From positions 1 to 64,000 of the forward strand of contig JAFEAF010000001.1 of NCBI GenBank assembly GCA_018266555.1: a stretch of DNA of 64,000 nucleotides. Reading direction: 5' to 3'. Shown piece after piece: positions 18,015-26,549 of this stretch. The notes beneath the pieces were generated by a model, which was not told the DNA's origin, did not search any database, and saw only the letters and a list, made by a program, of their open reading frames with translations. The stretch's first letter is position 1. The number at the start of each line of letters is the position of its first letter. Origin of the DNA: Bacteroidota bacterium. GTDB lineage: Bacteria > Bacteroidota > Bacteroidia > Chitinophagales > Chitinophagaceae. The translations under genes and the position numbers were made by a program.

Positions 18015-18635
18015 CTATCTTCCATACACTTTATTCAATGCTTCCGTTCTGCTCTGCACCTGGAGTTTTTCATAAATTTTCCGGGCATGACTGCGGATAG
18101 TTTCCATACTTACTTTCATTTCATCAGCTATTTCTTTATATCGAAGACCTTTGGCAAGTTCTTTTAAAACTTCTTTTTCTTTTGGGGTAAGTATGTCCGT
18201 TTCATCTATAGAATCTTTTTTCTGAAAAGAAGCGATGACTTTACGGGCAATCTGGCTGCTCATAGGCGAACCACCGTTATATACTTCAACAATCGCATCC
18301 AGAATTTTTGAAGGAGCTGTTTTTTTCAGCAAATAGCCACTGGCTCCTGCCTTTAAAGATTCAAAAATATTTTCGTCATCTTCATACACAGTACTCATGA
18401 TAAACTGTGTTTGCGGGCACATTGCCTTTAATTTTTTTACGGCATCAATGCCATTAATACCTGGTAAATGAATATCCATCAACGCCACGTCAGGTGATAA
18501 TCCGGGTAATTGAGCAATAGCCTGCTCACCGTTTGCAAAAGTTTTCTGACAACTGAAGCCATCACTTCCATCAATGAGCACCTGCAGTCCTTCCCGGATT
18601 TCTTTTATGTCCTCTATAATAACAACACGAATCAT
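18015..18635 (-). CDS. NarL/LuxR-type response regulator
   Basis: The 206-residue protein has an N-terminal receiver domain with acidic pocket IIED (about 6-9) and phospho-acceptor Asp54 in ALMDIHLPG, plus the conserved LKKTAP Lys region. A C-terminal LuxR-type helix-turn-helix follows (about 145-206, LTPKEKEVLKELAKGLRYKEIAD...TIRSHARKIYEKL). It is encoded 49 bp downstream of a Reg_prop sensor kinase, its probable partner. Its promoter has a perfect TATTTTTG box five bases before the ATG and an upstream CAC...GTG dyad, which suggests autoregulation. Confidence 0.95.
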   Translation of the reverse strand: MIRVVIIEDIKEIREGLQVLIDGSDGFSCQKTFANGEQAIAQLPGLSPDVALMDIHLPGINGIDAVKKLKAMCPQTQFIMSTVYEDDENIFESLKAGASGYLLKKTAPSKILDAIVEVYNGGSPMSSQIARKVIASFQKKDSIDETDILTPKEKEVLKELAKGLRYKEIADEMKVSMETIRSHARKIYEKLQVQSRTEALNKVYGR

Positions 18636-18640
18636 TATTT

Positions 18641-18648
18641 CAAAAATA
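18641..18648 (-). promoter_or_regulatory. -7 promoter box of the response-regulator gene
   Basis: Minus-strand TATTTTTG is a perfect match to the Bacteroidota TAnnTTTG consensus. It ends five bases before the ATG at 18635, so the transcript would be leaderless or nearly so. The position expected for the -33 TTG reads GAT, which would fit a promoter dependent on an activator bound at the dyad just upstream. Confidence 0.65.
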
Positions 18649-18671
18649 AAAATTGGTATTTTAACTTATCC

Positions 18672-18689
18672 TCACAAAAAAGTGTTAGA
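18672..18689. promoter_or_regulatory. Candidate response-regulator operator, copy 2 (autoregulatory)
   Basis: TCACAAAAAAGTGTTAGA differs at one position from the element at 17847-17864. Its CAC...GTG core (18673-18684) is centred 37.5 bp from the last base of the TATTTTTG box. It lies in the short gap between kinase and regulator, with the last few kinase codons overlapping its upper end. Binding is inferred, not shown. Confidence 0.6.
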
Positions 18690-21600
18690 CCGGGATTGCC
18701 ATCTTTATGTCAGTCCCCATTCCGGTTTCAGAATGTATCTCAAATTTCCCACCTATCTGTTCTATGCGATTCTTCATATTGATCAATCCATTGCCAAATT
18801 CTCTTGTATGATTCAAATCGAAACCCTTTCCATCATCTTTTATTGTCATGGTAATACGTCCGTTATTGACGCCAATATTCACTGTTACATTATTGCACCA
18901 GGCATGTTTGCAGATATTGTTGAAAGTTTCTTTTACTGTAAGAAAAATATTTCTTCTTGCTTCTTCTGATAATTTGATATATGTAAATTTTTCCGGGTAT
19001 AAAAAATGTGTTTCAATATTAAAAGGCTCAAAAAATTTCAAAGCATACTCACGGATATATGAGGCGAGATTTTCCAGCGTATCATTTTTAGGATTTAAAA
19101 CCCATATAATATCCTGGAGATTATCCACTAACTCTCTCGACGATTGCGAAATATTTTCCAACTGTTGCCTTGCTTTCTCCGGTTCAGATAATTGTTTTTT
19201 TACTACCTCACTTAAAATCGCAATTTTTGTAAGCCCGCTTCCGAGGTCATCGTGCATATCCCGGCTGATGCGGTTACGTTCTTTTTCCACCGCCTGTTCT
19301 TTTTCAAGAAGCAATAACTTTTCTTTCAAGTTTCTCCTGGAAATATAACGCACAACGGTGCCAAAGATCATAATGACTGCAAGTGATACGAGGAGAATAA
19401 ACCAGGTTCTTTTCCAGAGGGGAGGGAGTATTTCAAATGGTATTGAAATAATATTTGATGCTGCTACTCCATTTGCACTTGAGGCTTTAAGTTGAACAGT
19501 ATATTTCCCGGGTGATAAATTCGCATATTGAACTTCTCCGGAATTGCCCACATAGCGCCATCCTGTATCAATGCCCTGTAATTTGCAGTAATATTGATTG
19601 TGAAAAGGATTTGAAAAATCAGGTAATGCCCAGCGGAATATAATATTGCGACTGCGATAATTGAACTGTAGTGAAGAAGAGCCATTCCATATCACAGGGG
19701 TTTCGTTGACTTGAATTTCTCTCAACAATATATCCGGCACTTTTGCGATAGCAGATAAAAATTTACCGGGATTAAAAGTGGTGATGAAGTTGTAGTTTCC
19801 AAAAAGCATCATACCATCACTGCGACAAAATAATGAGCCGTCCATATCATTATTTAACAACCCGTCCGCAGTAGTAAAACGACGGAATGAGCCGGAAGGT
19901 TCATTGTAAACCACTAATCCATTTTTTGTGATGATCCACCAGTCGCCTTTTTTATCCGGGCAAATATCATAGATCTGCTTATTCATTTCCGGGGGAAGTT
20001 CAATAATCTTTAGCTGCCTGCTATTTTCATTCCACTTCAGAAATGCATCTGATGTAGCGCTATATAAAAACCCATTTTTATAAAAGATGGATTGAGTATG
20101 CATCATTTCTCCGATCTGACTGGCAAATGGTTTGGAAAAAGTTCCATTTTTTTTGTCAAATAAAATGATTCCTTCGTCAAGATCCGTCATCCAGATATTT
20201 CCGTAATTATCTTCTGCTGCTCCGGAAATAACAAGTTTTTTAACTCCGCCCGCTGAAGTAAGAAAATGATCCCATAGCTCTTTGAATTTTCCAGTCGTAG
20301 TATCCAGCATCCAGATACCTTCACGCCAGGGAAATACCCAAAGCCGAACTTCAGAATCAAAAAAAAGATGCGTAACAAAGTTTCGGGGAAGCGATGTGCT
20401 GTCGTTTTCTTTATGATGGAACCAATGCGTATGCCCGGTTTTTGTGTTGATTTTTACTATGCCCGAAGTGGATCCTATCCAGAGGTCAGTATTGTTTTGC
20501 GCAATAGATAAGACAGCTGAGTTGGTACCGGAATTTTTTTCGGACGATGCAAGTTGACATATTGAGCCAAAATCTTTTTTTACATTCCAGGTATCATCAT
20601 AGAGTTTCAGAAAATTATTTGAAGCGCCACCAACCAACACTGAGTGATTCCATTCAGAAAAGACTACAGCCTGCTCCGTGATATCATTTGCAAAAAAATG
20701 ATGTTGGAAAAATTGGCGTTCGGGATTGTAAATATATAAGCCCGAAGAGGAGGCCAGCCATAGCCATCCATCCTCGGACCGATAGCAGGGGAAAAAATCG
20801 GGAAGCCCTGTCGTTTGTGACGACAAACTGTATTGAAAAAAGCGGGAAGATGCCGGATCGAAAGCAAGTAATTGCCCATCCAGCCATAAAACATTTTTGC
20901 CATCCGGCTGCTTTGCTTCGGTGATATTCCGCACAATAGTTGGATGCATGGGCAAAGAAGTATAATGAATGACCTTGCCTGTATGTTTGTTTAATTGCTC
21001 GAGTCCATTACCCCAATTGCCGGTCCATATATTTTTATCGGCACTTTCAAATACATAAGAGAAAAGCGGCTGGTAGTTGTAATCATTTTGAAGGCTGATT
21101 TCCTTTTTGAATTGAGAATTTCGGGGATTAAATGACCATAGCCCATCCTGGGTTGAAATCCATAATCTGTTTTCGTCTTTATCATAAATAATATGGGTGA
21201 GCTTATTGCTTAATGTAATATTGTTTTTATAATCCTTTGAAGTGATGTAAAAATGCCGGAAAGAATTATTTTTTAAATCAAAACTGAACAAACCTCCGTC
21301 TGTACTGCACCAAACCCTGTTGTTATTATCAATACAGATGCTATTAATAAATGTTGATGTTCCATAAAGGTTGCGGGGTGGTGAGGATGAATAGAACGTA
21401 TTATTTTTTTCTGAATACCGGGTTAATCCTCCCGGAGTCCCGATCCAGATATTATTCGAGGAGTCTTCTGTGATGCATCGTATATCATTATTGATAAGTG
21501 AACTGCTGTCTGTATCTTTATGTTTGAAAACCGTAATGGAAGATCCATCTAACAGGTTCAACCCATCAGAAGTACCTACCCACACAAATCCTCTGTGATC

Positions 21601-21744
21601 TTTTAACACACATTGCACGTGGTTATCACTTAAGCCGTTGGCTTCTGTGATGGAATAAAGAACGATATTATTATCTGCATTCTGGGTTATCGCCTGTGAA
21701 GTGCTTATTAAAAAGATTGAAAATATTAACTTCGGAGTTTTCAA
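18685..21744 (-). CDS. Reg_prop / Y_Y_Y two-component sensor histidine kinase
   Basis: The 1019-residue membrane kinase has a signal peptide, then a large extracytoplasmic sensor of about 650 residues. The sensor contains Reg_prop beta-propeller repeats (such as FVWVGTSDGLNLLDG and NIWIGTPGGLTRY) and is followed by a Y_Y_Y domain (about 690-770). One transmembrane helix lies at about 781-800. The cytoplasmic part holds a HisKA_3 helix with phospho-acceptor His831 (SRDMHDDLGSGL) and an ATPase domain with N-box KETFNNICKHA (about 936-946) and DDGKGFD (about 970). The start is TTG; an in-frame stop lies four codons upstream with no ATG, and the signal peptide supports it. The architecture resembles hybrid sensors but lacks fused receiver and HTH parts, which are supplied by the next gene. 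Confidence 0.94.
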   Translation of the reverse strand: MKTPKLIFSIFLISTSQAITQNADNNIVLYSITEANGLSDNHVQCVLKDHRGFVWVGTSDGLNLLDGSSITVFKHKDTDSSSLINNDIRCITEDSSNNIWIGTPGGLTRYSEKNNTFYSSSPPRNLYGTSTFINSICIDNNNRVWCSTDGGLFSFDLKNNSFRHFYITSKDYKNNITLSNKLTHIIYDKDENRLWISTQDGLWSFNPRNSQFKKEISLQNDYNYQPLFSYVFESADKNIWTGNWGNGLEQLNKHTGKVIHYTSLPMHPTIVRNITEAKQPDGKNVLWLDGQLLAFDPASSRFFQYSLSSQTTGLPDFFPCYRSEDGWLWLASSSGLYIYNPERQFFQHHFFANDITEQAVVFSEWNHSVLVGGASNNFLKLYDDTWNVKKDFGSICQLASSEKNSGTNSAVLSIAQNNTDLWIGSTSGIVKINTKTGHTHWFHHKENDSTSLPRNFVTHLFFDSEVRLWVFPWREGIWMLDTTTGKFKELWDHFLTSAGGVKKLVISGAAEDNYGNIWMTDLDEGIILFDKKNGTFSKPFASQIGEMMHTQSIFYKNGFLYSATSDAFLKWNENSRQLKIIELPPEMNKQIYDICPDKKGDWWIITKNGLVVYNEPSGSFRRFTTADGLLNNDMDGSLFCRSDGMMLFGNYNFITTFNPGKFLSAIAKVPDILLREIQVNETPVIWNGSSSLQFNYRSRNIIFRWALPDFSNPFHNQYYCKLQGIDTGWRYVGNSGEVQYANLSPGKYTVQLKASSANGVAASNIISIPFEILPPLWKRTWFILLVSLAVIMIFGTVVRYISRRNLKEKLLLLEKEQAVEKERNRISRDMHDDLGSGLTKIAILSEVVKKQLSEPEKARQQLENISQSSRELVDNLQDIIWVLNPKNDTLENLASYIREYALKFFEPFNIETHFLYPEKFTYIKLSEEARRNIFLTVKETFNNICKHAWCNNVTVNIGVNNGRITMTIKDDGKGFDLNHTREFGNGLINMKNRIEQIGGKFEIHSETGMGTDIKMAIPV

Positions 21745-21787
21745 TTCATAAACTTAATAAATGAATGTACAAAAAGAAAGGCATTGA

Positions 21788-22348
21788 TTATACTCTCGGT
21801 TTCCAGGGGATTTCTTTCAGATTCAAATCATGGCCAATAAAGCGGGCGAGCATAAAAAGATAATCGCTCAAGCGATTCAGGTATTGGATAATGATGGGAT
21901 CAACAAACATTTTATTATCATGTAATAATACACATTGTCGTTCTGCCCTGCGGCAAACACACCGGGCAATATGTGTGGATGAAATTGTGCTATGCCCTCC
22001 GGGCAAAATGAACGATTTCATTTCCGGCAGTTTTGCATTCATCTTATCTATTTCAGTTTCCAGGAGAAGTACATCAGTTTCTTTCAAATCCGGGATTTTC
22101 ATTTTCGTCTCTTTGTCCGGATCGCATGCCAGCGAGGATCCAATAGTGAATAAACGATCCTGTATCTCGGCCAAAACATTTTTTATTTCTTTTTTTTCAA
22201 CCTGGTCGTTTACAAACCCAATCCATGAGTTCAGTTCATCTATGGTGCCATAGGCTTCAATCCGCAAATTGGATTTAGAAACTTTGGTGCCACCAATAAG
22301 TGAAGTAGTCCCTTTGTCGCCCGTTTTAGTATAAATCTTAATTGCCAT
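21788..22348 (-). CDS. Cob(I)alamin adenosyltransferase, PduO type
   Basis: The 186-residue enzyme of the PduO/MMAB family transfers adenosyl from ATP to cob(I)alamin to make coenzyme B12. The N-terminal ATP-binding segment KIYTKTGDKGTTSLIGG, the AYGTIDELNSWIG motif and the C-terminal helix RLSDYLFMLAR are all typical. No B12 synthesis or B12-dependent enzyme gene is nearby and I see no cobalamin riboswitch. It starts 14 bp after the ATPase gene, probably as one transcript. Confidence 0.94.
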   Translation of the reverse strand: MAIKIYTKTGDKGTTSLIGGTKVSKSNLRIEAYGTIDELNSWIGFVNDQVEKKEIKNVLAEIQDRLFTIGSSLACDPDKETKMKIPDLKETDVLLLETEIDKMNAKLPEMKSFILPGGHSTISSTHIARCVCRRAERQCVLLHDNKMFVDPIIIQYLNRLSDYLFMLARFIGHDLNLKEIPWKPRV

Positions 22349-22362
22349 GAATTAAAATTTCG

Positions 22363-23067
22363 TTACACCTGTTGAAGCAGATTTTCCCTGGCTTTATCAC
22401 TTTCAATAATACCGTCACGGAGCCTAATGATTCGCCGGGCATGATTGGCAATATCTGTTTCATGAGTTACCAGCACAACCGTGTTTCCACCGGCATGAAT
22501 TTTTCCGAATATTTCCATGATTTCTTCCGATGTGCTGGTATCAAGATTCCCGGTAGGCTCATCCGCAAGAATAAGAGAAGGATCATTCACTAATGCTCTC
22601 GCAATGGCTACCCGCTGGCACTGACCTCCCGAAAGTTCATTGGGTTTATGATGACTCCGGTCAGAAAGATTAACTATTCCCAGGAAATGTTTTGCTTTTT
22701 CAATTCTTTCCTTCTTCCCCATACCACTGTAAATAAGTGGCAGTGCTACATTTTCCAGTGCTGTCAGCCTGGGTAACAAATTGAATTGCTGAAATACAAA
22801 CCCGATCTCTTTATTCCGTACATCTGCCAGGTCGTTGTCTTCCATTTTACTTACGTCCTTTCCATTAAGGATATATTTTCCATGGGTCGGTGAATCAAGG
22901 CAACCAATAATGTTCATCAAAGTACTTTTACCGGAACCCGAAGGCCCCATCAATGCTACATATTCATTTTTCAGAATATCCAGCGAAATGCCTTTCAGTA
23001 CTTTCAACTCCATCTTTCCCATGAAGTAGCTTTTCTGAATGTTTTCGAGATGAATAATTGAATTCAT
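22363..23067 (-). CDS. MacB/LolD-type ABC transporter ATP-binding protein
   Basis: The 234-residue ATPase has Walker [10 protein letters not shown] (about 40-48), the [19 protein letters not shown]-loop region, signature [13 protein letters not shown] and Walker B DEPTGNLD. It is in the MacB/LolD/FtsE group that works with FtsX-like permeases in efflux or lipoprotein export. No permease gene is adjacent. It lies upstream of and close to the cobalamin adenosyltransferase gene, with no evident functional link. Confidence 0.92.
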   Translation of the reverse strand: MNSIIHLENIQKSYFMGKMELKVLKGISLDILKNEYVALMGPSGSGKSTLMNIIGCLDSPTHGKYILNGKDVSKMEDNDLADVRNKEIGFVFQQFNLLPRLTALENVALPLIYSGMGKKERIEKAKHFLGIVNLSDRSHHKPNELSGGQCQRVAIARALVNDPSLILADEPTGNLDTSTSEEIMEIFGKIHAGGNTVVLVTHETDIANHARRIIRLRDGIIESDKARENLLQQV

Positions 23068-23089
23068 AGTTTTTTGTTTCCGGTTCCCT

Positions 23090-23134
23090 GTTACTGGTTA
23101 TTTATTTTGAGTTTAATCACTGGCAACCAGTAAC
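23090..23134. repeat. 10-bp inverted repeat between gatC and the ABC gene
   Basis: GTTACTGGTT (23090-23099) and AACCAGTAAC (23125-23134) are exact complements with a 25-base loop. The flanks carry related pieces (CCGGTTCC and CAATGGCCAGG). It lies in the 80-bp gap upstream of the ABC ATPase. It could be an mRNA hairpin, an operator or a dispersed palindromic element. Other copies cannot be judged from this window. Confidence 0.5.
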
Positions 23135-23147
23135 CAATGGCCAGGAA

Positions 23148-23438
23148 CTATTTTTTGATCACCTTAGGTACTTTAAAAAATTGTTCATCATGCAACGGTG
23201 CATTTTTTAGCAAAACTTCTCTGCTGATAGAACCCTTAATTTCATCTTCTCTTAAAACATTCACTTCGTTGCTCATGTGTAATAAAGGCTCAACATCATC
23301 AAGATTCAGCTCGTTTAGTTTTTCAACAAAACCAATCATTTTCTGCAAGTCATTTTTAATTTCAATTTTTTCAGCAGCATCAAATTTCAGTTTTGCCAAA
23401 TGGGCCAGTTTATCTATTAATACATCATTGACTTCCAT
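23148..23438 (-). CDS. gatC: Asp-tRNA(Asn)/Glu-tRNA(Gln) amidotransferase subunit C
   Basis: The 96-residue protein matches GatC: the N-terminal helix LIDKLAHLAKLKFD, the MIGFVEKLNELNLDDVEPL motif and the C-terminal extended strand with VLREDE and FFKVPKVI. It stabilises the GatA-GatB complex that amidates mischarged tRNAs. GatA and GatB are not in this window. A TATATTTG box lies four bases before the ATG. Confidence 0.93.
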   Translation of the reverse strand: MEVNDVLIDKLAHLAKLKFDAAEKIEIKNDLQKMIGFVEKLNELNLDDVEPLLHMSNEVNVLREDEIKGSISREVLLKNAPLHDEQFFKVPKVIKK

Positions 23439-23442
23439 GCCA

Positions 23443-23450
23443 CAAATATA
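23443..23450 (-). promoter_or_regulatory. -7 box four bases before the gatC start
   Basis: Minus-strand TATATTTG fits TAnnTTTG exactly. It leaves only four bases before the ATG, so the mRNA would be leaderless or nearly so. No clear TTG lies at the expected upstream distance, which lowers confidence. Confidence 0.5.
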
Positions 23451-23547
23451 ATCAGAAGTAGAATGCCCGAAGTCTGATGTGGGATGAAAGGCAAGCTTCC
23501 TGAAATCATGCCACGTACTTCAGGCCTCATTTCCTAACTTCGCCGGA

Positions 23548-24579
23548 ATGGAAAAGAAGAAAGAAAACCTGTCTGTCCAAAGGCAGATTGTCATGAGTGG
23601 AATCCGGCCTACCGGTTATTTACATCTCGGTAGTTATTTCGGAGCGCTTCGGAATTATGTTCGTATGCAGGAACAATACGATTGTTATTTTATGGTTGCC
23701 GATTGGCATTCATTGACGACACATCCTGATACAAAGGAATTGAAAAATAATGTGCTCAGGGTTCTGGCAGAAAATATTGCTGCAGGCATTGATCCTTCAA
23801 AAGCCTGTCTATTTTTGCAAAGCAGTATTCCGGAAATAGCCGAGTTGTATCTATTATTAAATATGCTTGCGTACAAAGGTGAGTTGGAAAAAACCAGTAC
23901 ATTCAAAGAAAAAGTAAGATTACAACCTGAAAATGTAAATGCAGGGTTACTGACTTATCCTGTTTTGCAGGCTGCAGATATTTTGGTTCACCGGGCTAAA
24001 TATGTTCCTGTGGGAAAAGATCAAAAGCAACACCTGGAAATGGCACGAAATTTTGCACAGCGCTTTAATCATCGTTATGGCGAATTATTTCCTGAGCCTG
24101 AGGCATTCAATTTCGGAGAAGAGTTAGTGAAAGTTCCCAGCCTGGATGGCGCCGGGAAAATGAGTAAGAGTGAAAACCAATTTGCCACCTTATATCTTTC
24201 AGATACTGATGAAGTAATTCGTAAAAAGGTGATGAAATCGAAAACAGATGCAGGCCCTACTCAAAAAAATTCTGGCAAACCGCAGGAGGTCGAAAATATT
24301 TTTATGCTGATGAAATTAGTCAGTGCAGAAGATACAGTCAGGAAGTTTGATGAGGATTATGCTAATTGTACCATCCGGTATGGCGATTTGAAAAAGCAAC
24401 TGGCTGAGGATATGGTTACATTCATTGCACCTATTCGGGAAAAGGCGGAACATTTTTATCATGATCACAAATTCCTGGGCCAGGTAGTGGAACAGGGTAG
24501 TGAAAAAGCCCGCAAAAGTGCTAAGGCAACCTTAGAGCTGGTTAGGCAAAAAATGGAGTTTAATTATTTCAGTCATTAA
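23548..24579 (+). CDS. trpS: Tryptophan--tRNA ligase
   Basis: The 343-residue class I synthetase charges tRNA(Trp). The HIGH-like motif is LHLG at residues 25-28 and the KMSKS motif is intact at 204-208. PTGYLHLGSYFGAL, DWHSLTTHP and PVGKDQKQHLEMARNFAQRFN are typical. Length is normal for bacterial TrpS. It is divergent from gatC, with a 109-bp shared upstream region. Confidence 0.97.
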   Translation: MEKKKENLSVQRQIVMSGIRPTGYLHLGSYFGALRNYVRMQEQYDCYFMVADWHSLTTHPDTKELKNNVLRVLAENIAAGIDPSKACLFLQSSIPEIAELYLLLNMLAYKGELEKTSTFKEKVRLQPENVNAGLLTYPVLQAADILVHRAKYVPVGKDQKQHLEMARNFAQRFNHRYGELFPEPEAFNFGEELVKVPSLDGAGKMSKSENQFATLYLSDTDEVIRKKVMKSKTDAGPTQKNSGKPQEVENIFMLMKLVSAEDTVRKFDEDYANCTIRYGDLKKQLAEDMVTFIAPIREKAEHFYHDHKFLGQVVEQGSEKARKSAKATLELVRQKMEFNYFSH

Positions 24580-24696
24580 GAATACCAGATCTTTTGTAAA
24601 AATATTTTTGTTGTCAGGCGGATAAATAAATACTTTAGTCTTTTGGGATAGCTTAGCGGATAGGTAGGACTTTCACCCGAAATTTTAAATGACATC

Positions 24697-25332
24697 ATGG
24701 CAAAAGCAAAGAAACCGAAGCATATTGCGGTAGCGGGAAATATCGGTGCCGGAAAAACAACGCTGACAGAAATGCTCAGCAAACATTACAAATGGATTCC
24801 TAATTTTGAAGATGTGGATCACAATCCATACCTGATGGATTTTTATGAAGACATGCCCCGATGGAGTTTTAATCTTCAGATATATTTTCTTAACAGCCGC
24901 CTGAAACAATTAGTGGAAATCCAGGCTGGAACTGAAACGGTAATTCAAGATAGAACCATTTATGAAGATGCCAACATCTTTGCACCAAACCTGCATGACA
25001 TGGGGCTGATGAGCAAAAGAGATTTTGATAATTATTATCATTTTTTTCAGACTTTAAAGACAATGGTAAAGCCGCCAGATCTGTTAATATATTTAAATGC
25101 CTCTGTGCCTACACTGGTTGGGAATATTCAGAAAAGAGGCCGGGAGTATGAAGAAAATATCAGGCTGGATTATTTAAAGAAGCTGAACGAATATTATAAT
25201 AAATGGATTGATGGCTACAAAGAGGGCTCTTTGCTGGTAATTGATGCAGATAAAAACAGGTTTCCGGAGAATGAAGAACATTTCGGCGAAATCATTCGTA
25301 AAATTGATGCACAACTGTACGGTTTGTTTTAG
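24697..25332 (+). CDS. Deoxynucleoside kinase family protein
   Basis: The 211-residue protein has a P-loop GNIGAGKT (residues 14-21), a Glu-Asp motif in NFEDVDHNPY, the DRTIYEDANIFA motif (the DR[SY] substrate region) and the lid-type KRGREYEENI. It matches the dNK/dGK/dAK family that phosphorylates deoxynucleosides for salvage. Which deoxynucleoside it prefers cannot be told. The next gene starts four bases after its stop, so the two are probably co-transcribed. Confidence 0.93.
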   Translation: MAKAKKPKHIAVAGNIGAGKTTLTEMLSKHYKWIPNFEDVDHNPYLMDFYEDMPRWSFNLQIYFLNSRLKQLVEIQAGTETVIQDRTIYEDANIFAPNLHDMGLMSKRDFDNYYHFFQTLKTMVKPPDLLIYLNASVPTLVGNIQKRGREYEENIRLDYLKKLNEYYNKWIDGYKEGSLLVIDADKNRFPENEEHFGEIIRKIDAQLYGLF

Positions 25333-25336
25333 TGAT

Positions 25337-25927
25337 ATGGAAAAATCAATACTAATTTTTGCTCTGGTGATTGGCCTTTCAGCAAAAGGACAAAGCTTAA
25401 AAGACGCTCTTTTTGGCGGGAAATTAAAGTCTGATACTGGAATGGTGTTGAAAAAAGGAGATAGCCTACAGCTATTACCCGATTCACTGGTGAAGAAAAG
25501 AGCCGATTCGCTGAAGAAAGCTGCAAAAATTTCCGAATCCATAAAAACGAATCCCTCACAGTCAATTTCTGAAAACACTTCTGATACCGCCTCATATTCC
25601 ACTGCTTCTAATGCTCCAAAAAATAATGACCAGCTTTGGAAACAGTTTATTGATGAATACAAAAAAGTAATCGAGACCGATGTTCTTCCTTCTAAAAAAA
25701 TAAAAAAAGGGTCTTACTCGCTTTATATTGACTATGCCATTGAAACCGATGGATCAGTCAGTACGGTTAATATTATTTGTGTTCCGGAGAACTCATACCT
25801 TGTCGAGCAGGTAAAGATTCGTATGATGGCCAACACTCCGCAACTCAATCCCGTACTCATGAGCAATGGGAAACCAAGAAAGACTTTAAAAAAGCAAGTG
25901 CTGACGTTTGTAAAAGATAAAGAGTGA
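25337..25927 (+). CDS. Exported protein with TonB-C-like domain
   Basis: The start is placed at 25337 (ATG), four bases after the kinase stop, because this gives a clean signal peptide (MEKSILIFALVIGLSAKGQ). Longer starts overlap the kinase. The 196-residue protein has a Lys/Ser-rich middle and a C-terminal domain (IDYAIETDGSVSTVNII, then KIRMMANTPQLNPVLMSNGKPRKTLKKQV) that resembles the TonB C-terminal fold. It has no N-terminal membrane anchor of the usual TonB kind, so energy transduction is doubtful. Role unknown. Confidence 0.75.
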   Translation: MEKSILIFALVIGLSAKGQSLKDALFGGKLKSDTGMVLKKGDSLQLLPDSLVKKRADSLKKAAKISESIKTNPSQSISENTSDTASYSTASNAPKNNDQLWKQFIDEYKKVIETDVLPSKKIKKGSYSLYIDYAIETDGSVSTVNIICVPENSYLVEQVKIRMMANTPQLNPVLMSNGKPRKTLKKQVLTFVKDKE

Positions 25928-25943
25928 GCGATCATATTCTTTA

Positions 25944-26486
25944 TCAATAGCCGGCAAATTTTTTTAACTCATCCAGCATTTTCTCAATTTTTTTCAACCA
26001 TTCTGCTTGTTTTTCTTTATTGCGGCTGAAGTCCGTTTCACGATCATATTGACTTTGGGTATTTATTTTTTCATCTGTAATATCCTGGTAAATTTCATCA
26101 AGATCTTTTCTATAAGTATTTCGATTGAATGTGTATTGGGATAAAGCTTTTTTTAATTTACGGGCAAAAATCTCCGTAATATCAAAATGTCCCTGTTCAT
26201 GAGCCAGGATATAATCTGTTTTAAAACGTCCCCATGATTGGTTTCTGGAGAAACTGCAGGTGATTTTGTAACTGAATGAATTATTGGAAAAACTGTATTC
26301 AACACCTAAATATGTAGCAGTAGATGCCGCAGCGTCGGAAGCTGGATCTGGGTTACCGTTATAATTACCCCAATTTAGTTTTCTTCCAGTTTCCCAATTA
26401 ATGAGATCATTTGAGGTATATTGAGCACAAAGAATCAGCGGGAAAACAAAAAAAGTGAACCAGGAAATTTTTTTCAGTATTGTCAT
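25944..26486 (-). CDS. DUF922-like exported putative metalloprotease
   Basis: The 180-residue protein has a signal peptide (about 1-21, ending LCAQ). A beta-rich region (LINWETGRKLNWGNY, then YSFSNNSFSYKITCSF) is followed by ILAHEQGHFDITEIFARKL. The HExxH motif (HEQGH), preceded by an acidic/basic helix and followed by a downstream Glu-rich helix, fits the zinc-protease-like DUF922 family. Catalysis is not proven; the HEQGH motif is intact. It is convergent with the TonB-C-like gene, 16 bp apart. Confidence 0.82.
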   Translation of the reverse strand: MTILKKISWFTFFVFPLILCAQYTSNDLINWETGRKLNWGNYNGNPDPASDAAASTATYLGVEYSFSNNSFSYKITCSFSRNQSWGRFKTDYILAHEQGHFDITEIFARKLKKALSQYTFNRNTYRKDLDEIYQDITDEKINTQSQYDRETDFSRNKEKQAEWLKKIEKMLDELKKFAGY

Positions 26487-26549
26487 AAGTTATTATTAAC
26501 GGGAAATTGTAACAATTAGTTTAAATGAAAAATTAAAATATTGCAGAAA

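Noticed and set aside
23090-23134. Terminator for gatC
   Set aside because: The 10-bp stem has a 25-base loop and no T-run on the minus strand.
21745-23147. Cobalamin riboswitch near the adenosyltransferase
   Set aside because: The gaps of 14, 43 and 80 bp are too short and show no B12-box-like sequence.
24645-24690. tRNA-like stretch (GATAGCTTAGCGGATAG followed by CTTTCAC)
   Set aside because: It resembles a D-arm and a Glu anticodon loop, but the anticodon stem does not pair, there is no T-arm and no acceptor stem; the deoxynucleoside kinase gene begins at once.
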